The notes beneath the pieces are model-generated. The model was not told the DNA's origin. It worked only from the letters and a program-made list of their open reading frames with translations, and did no database searches. Source: Bacillus glycinifermentans (lineage in GTDB: Bacteria > Bacillota > Bacilli > Bacillales > Bacillaceae). Taken from it: a stretch of DNA of 64,000 bases. The position numbers and the translations under genes were made by a program. Numbering within the stretch: position 1 is the first letter of the stretch; each line of letters opens with the position of its first letter. Location: assembly GCF_001042475.2 (NCBI RefSeq), contig NZ_LECW02000045.1, positions 496,001-560,000 on the forward strand. The letters are read 5' to 3'. This document shows, in pieces, positions 61,483-64,000 of the stretch.

Positions 61483-63615
61483 ATGGTTAATGCAGTTGCA
61501 ATAAAATGCAATTTAATCGATCTAAAAATGAAAGATTGGCAGGTCCACCTCGTTTTCTCTTTTGAAAGCTCAGCGTCTGCTGAAGAAATTGGTCTGCTGG
61601 CAGTCAATCGGAAATCAAAGGAAGAGCTGCCGTTCCCCTGCGAAAAAGTTGGGGGATCGGAAGAACAGCGATACAAGACAGTCATCAATTTGGGGGACCT
61701 TTCAAACCATGTCAGAGGGACGGGGTGTGTTGATTTCTATGCGACATATCGGATGACCGATGACATGACTGAAAACGTCCTTCTGAAGAAAAGAATGAAG
61801 ACAGAGTTTCAGCCGATTGAACTTTCCTGGAAGCGGGATGAGGAAGCAGGAGTTTTCTTCCTTCCGTATACGACCAAAAAAGGAAACTTTTCTTTGAAGG
61901 TTCTGACGAAAAAAGCCGTTGCTGAAGTTGAGCGTGTCGAATTAAATCCTGAAGGTGAATTGACGCTTAAGGGATATGCTTTTTTGCTTGACAGTGAAGG
62001 CTTCGACGTCAAGCAAAGACGGCTTGTGTTAAATGAAATCTCGGATTCAGAGGAAAAAAGGCTTTTCCAATTTCCTTTAGAAGAAGGCAAAAACGCCGGT
62101 TTTACCGTGCAAATCGGTCTTAAAAAGCTTTACGAAGAAAATGTTATGCCTGCCATGTTTCAGTTTCATATCGAATTTATAGGCAAGGATCCCGAAACAG
62201 GCGAAGAAGTCGTTAAACGAAGCAAAGCGTTAATGCTGAAAAATAAAGCGAATCCGCAAAATAGCCAATTTACGGTTCTCGAAACGGAAAAAGGCCCGGC
62301 GCGTTTTCATGTCTATCCGCAAAAGAAAAAGAGAATGATGCGCTTAAGAATGAATGATTACACATTTAAAACAAGGGCTGTTTATTTTGTGGTCGGGAAA
62401 AAGAACAGAGCTGTTTCCTTTTTCCGCAGGAGAAAGAATAAACTGAAGAAGAAAATAGACAGAGGCGTGAAAAAGGTATATTATTTCACCTTCGGACTGG
62501 CTGCAAAGCTGCCGGTTAAAAAGAAGACCGTCATTTTTGAAAGCTTCGCCGGAAAGCAGTACAGTTGTAATCCACGGGCGATTTACGAATATATGAAAGA
62601 AAACAAACCGGATTACGACATGTATTGGAGCGTAAATCCGGATTATACGGATATCTTTGAGGAAAAAGGCATTCCTTACATCAAAAGGTTTACCCTGAAG
62701 TGGCTGTTTGCCATGGCAAGAGCCGAATATTGGGTTGTAAACAGCCGAATGCCTTTATGGATTCCAAAGCCGGAGCACACGACATATCTTCAAACATGGC
62801 ACGGCACGCCGCTAAAACGCCTTGCCGTCGATATGGATGAAGTGCACATGCCCGGAACCAACACGGAAAAATACAAAAAGAATTTCACGATGGAAGCGTC
62901 AAAATGGGATTATCTGATCTCGCCGAACGCATACTCAACCGAGATCTTTGCCCGTGCATTCCAATTCAATAAAACGATGATCGAATCCGGCTATCCGAGA
63001 AACGATTTTCTCCATACGGACAACAATGCCGAAACGGTTCGCGCATTAAAAGAGAAAATGAAGCTGCCGGCTGACAAAAAAGTAATCATTTATGCGCCGA
63101 CATGGCGGGATGATCAGTTTTATAAAAAGGGAAAATACAAATTTGACCTTGATTTGGATTTGGCGAAAATGAGGGAGGAAATCGGCGATGACTATGTGAT
63201 CGTCCTCAGGATGCACTACTTGGTGGCTGAAAACTTCGACCTTGAGCCATACCAAGGGTTTGCATACGACTTCTCTTCATATGAGGACATCCGCGAGCTT
63301 TATATGGTATCCGATTTGCTGATCACGGATTACTCTTCCGTCTTCTTCGATTTTGCGAATTTGAAGCGGCCGATGATTTTCTTTGTTCCAGACATTGAGA
63401 CGTATCGCGACAAGCTGCGCGGCTTCTACTTTGACTTCGAAAAAGAAGCTCCGGGCCCGCTCGTCAAAACGACGGACGAAGTCATCAAAAAAATCAGGGA
63501 AACGGAATCGCCGGACTACCGCCTGCCGGATATATTCGAGCCTTTCTATGAGAAGTTCTGTTATCTGGAGACGGGAAAATCGTCTGAGCGAGTTGTGAAG
63601 AAGGTTTTTGAGTAA
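61483..63615 (+). CDS. tagF: Teichoic acid polymerase, CDP-glycerol glycerophosphotransferase TagF
   Basis: A 710-residue peripheral membrane enzyme. Residues 1-280 are beta-rich and of unclear function; a basic linker follows. The C-terminal glycerophosphotransferase domain begins near 350 with VIFESFAGKQYSCNPRAIYEY, then TYLQTWHGTPLKRLAVD (catalytic His), SGYPRNDFLH, IYAPTWRDDQF, LRMHYLV and ITDYSSVFFDFANLKRPMIFF. It polymerises the glycerol-phosphate chain from CDP-glycerol. A TarL-type ribitol enzyme has the same fold and cannot be excluded. Confidence 0.9.
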   Translation: MVNAVAIKCNLIDLKMKDWQVHLVFSFESSASAEEIGLLAVNRKSKEELPFPCEKVGGSEEQRYKTVINLGDLSNHVRGTGCVDFYATYRMTDDMTENVLLKKRMKTEFQPIELSWKRDEEAGVFFLPYTTKKGNFSLKVLTKKAVAEVERVELNPEGELTLKGYAFLLDSEGFDVKQRRLVLNEISDSEEKRLFQFPLEEGKNAGFTVQIGLKKLYEENVMPAMFQFHIEFIGKDPETGEEVVKRSKALMLKNKANPQNSQFTVLETEKGPARFHVYPQKKKRMMRLRMNDYTFKTRAVYFVVGKKNRAVSFFRRRKNKLKKKIDRGVKKVYYFTFGLAAKLPVKKKTVIFESFAGKQYSCNPRAIYEYMKENKPDYDMYWSVNPDYTDIFEEKGIPYIKRFTLKWLFAMARAEYWVVNSRMPLWIPKPEHTTYLQTWHGTPLKRLAVDMDEVHMPGTNTEKYKKNFTMEASKWDYLISPNAYSTEIFARAFQFNKTMIESGYPRNDFLHTDNNAETVRALKEKMKLPADKKVIIYAPTWRDDQFYKKGKYKFDLDLDLAKMREEIGDDYVIVLRMHYLVAENFDLEPYQGFAYDFSSYEDIRELYMVSDLLITDYSSVFFDFANLKRPMIFFVPDIETYRDKLRGFYFDFEKEAPGPLVKTTDEVIKKIRETESPDYRLPDIFEPFYEKFCYLETGKSSERVVKKVFE

Positions 63616-63624
63616 TTTTTCATG

Positions 63625-63670
63625 AAAAACCCGAATGGGACAAGTAAAAAGTCCTAATTCGGGTTTTTTT
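63625..63670 (+). terminator. Terminator after tagF
   Basis: AAAAACCCGAAT pairs with ATTCGGGTTTTT, with an inner GGGAC/GTCCT stem, followed by a T run. Confidence 0.88.
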
Positions 63671-64000
63671 ATATGGATGAAGCTGTTCTGATCCTTTTAA
63701 AACAGCCAAATGTCTATCTTCGCAGAAAAGACCGTTTGATTATATTAGGTCTTAAGACTTAGTTTTAAGAGGTTTAACTGTGTCAAATTCTCTATTAAGA
63801 ACTTAACATCCTTGTATATATGTGTTATCATTACTTAATGTTACTAGTTTGTAAAGGTTTTCAACTACTTTTGTCTTAGTTCTATAAGTTTAGAGAAGTT
63901 GATTAGATACATTAGAGACCTATTTAAGCATTATTTTCTTCATCCCTTTTGAATAAATCCTCGAGAAAGTCACTATCGCTTAAGCGTAAATCAAACACTG
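63671..64000. other. Right-edge intergenic region with a promoter
   Basis: No gene is seen in the last 330 bp, which are AT-rich. A promoter TTAACA (63803-63808), 17 bp, TATCAT (63826-63831) points to a plus-strand gene beyond the window, possibly tagG by analogy with B. subtilis. A 10-bp palindrome GTCTTAAGAC lies at 63749-63758. Confidence 0.45.

Noticed and set aside
1-64000. CRISPR array, tRNA/rRNA, insertion sequence or prophage
   Set aside because: No spaced repeat array, no cloverleaf or rRNA sequence, and no transposase, integrase or phage structural genes were found.

Overview
This 64 kb window is ordinary chromosomal backbone from a Bacillus of the B. licheniformis group (B. licheniformis, B. 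paralicheniformis, B. sonorensis and relatives). The evidence is gene order and protein sequence: spoIIID-mbl-flhOP-fabZ-mscL, glcR-phoC, ureABC, ywqAB, alsRSD, rbsRKDACB, pgsBCAE-pgdS, tagT and the tagAB/tagD locus all follow the B. subtilis layout. Anaerobic ribonucleotide reductase (nrdDG) and a complete kdu/kdg hexuronate-breakdown set point to the licheniformis side of the genus. I see no rRNA, tRNA, insertion sequence, prophage or CRISPR array.

Layout. 1-1.5 kb: MFS exporter (cut by the window edge) with its MarR regulator. 1.6-9.7 kb: sporulation (usd, spoIIID), cell shape (mbl), flagellar rod/hook (flhO, flhP), fatty acid synthesis (fabZ), mscL, ywpF, ywpG, ssbB and the phosphosugar-stress pair glcR-phoC. 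9.8-12.2 kb: urease. 12.6-17.3 kb: SNF2/SWIM pair ywqA-ywqB and small ywzD. 17.5-20.4 kb: tkmA-ptpZ-ugd. 20.4-23 kb: CHR transporter pair, Lrp-type regulator, a decayed AraC gene and a quinone-stress nitroreductase. 23-26.6 kb: acetoin genes alsR/alsSD. 26.7-28.5 kb: methyltransferase and LysR regulator. 28.5-34.3 kb: ribose operon. 35-39.6 kb: poly-gamma-glutamate synthesis and release. 39.9-45 kb: HAD phosphatase, tagT, sugar transporter ywtG, a 48-residue membrane protein and a zinc alcohol dehydrogenase. 45-50.6 kb: kduD-kduI / kdgR-kdgK-kdgA-kdgT. 50.8-53.1 kb: nrdD-nrdG. 53.3-57 kb: manA and autolysin lytD. 57-63.6 kb: wall teichoic acid genes tagB-tagA / tagD-GT2-tagF.

Several parts connect. 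SigD-type promoters precede flhOP, pgdS and lytD, linking motility with capsule release and daughter-cell separation. Three closely related KdgR/CcpA-type operators sit at the three transcription units of the hexuronate cluster. Two NrdR-type boxes exactly 31 bp apart precede nrdD. A near-perfect MhqR-type operator covers a consensus promoter in front of the nitroreductase. manA and glcR-phoC both concern mannose-6-phosphate/glucose-6-phosphate balance.

The most interesting departure from the model organism is in the tyrosine-phosphorylation operon. The kinase gene ptkA, which in B. subtilis lies between tkmA and ptpZ, is absent (22 nt separate the two genes). The residue in Ugd that PtkA phosphorylates in B. 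subtilis, Tyr70, is Phe here. Other departures are a GT2 (TarS-like) glycosyltransferase where B. subtilis 168 has the GT4 enzyme TagE, an AraC-family remnant next to the nitroreductase, and an unexplained structured stretch between pgdS and ywtE. I did not find a wholly new multi-gene system.
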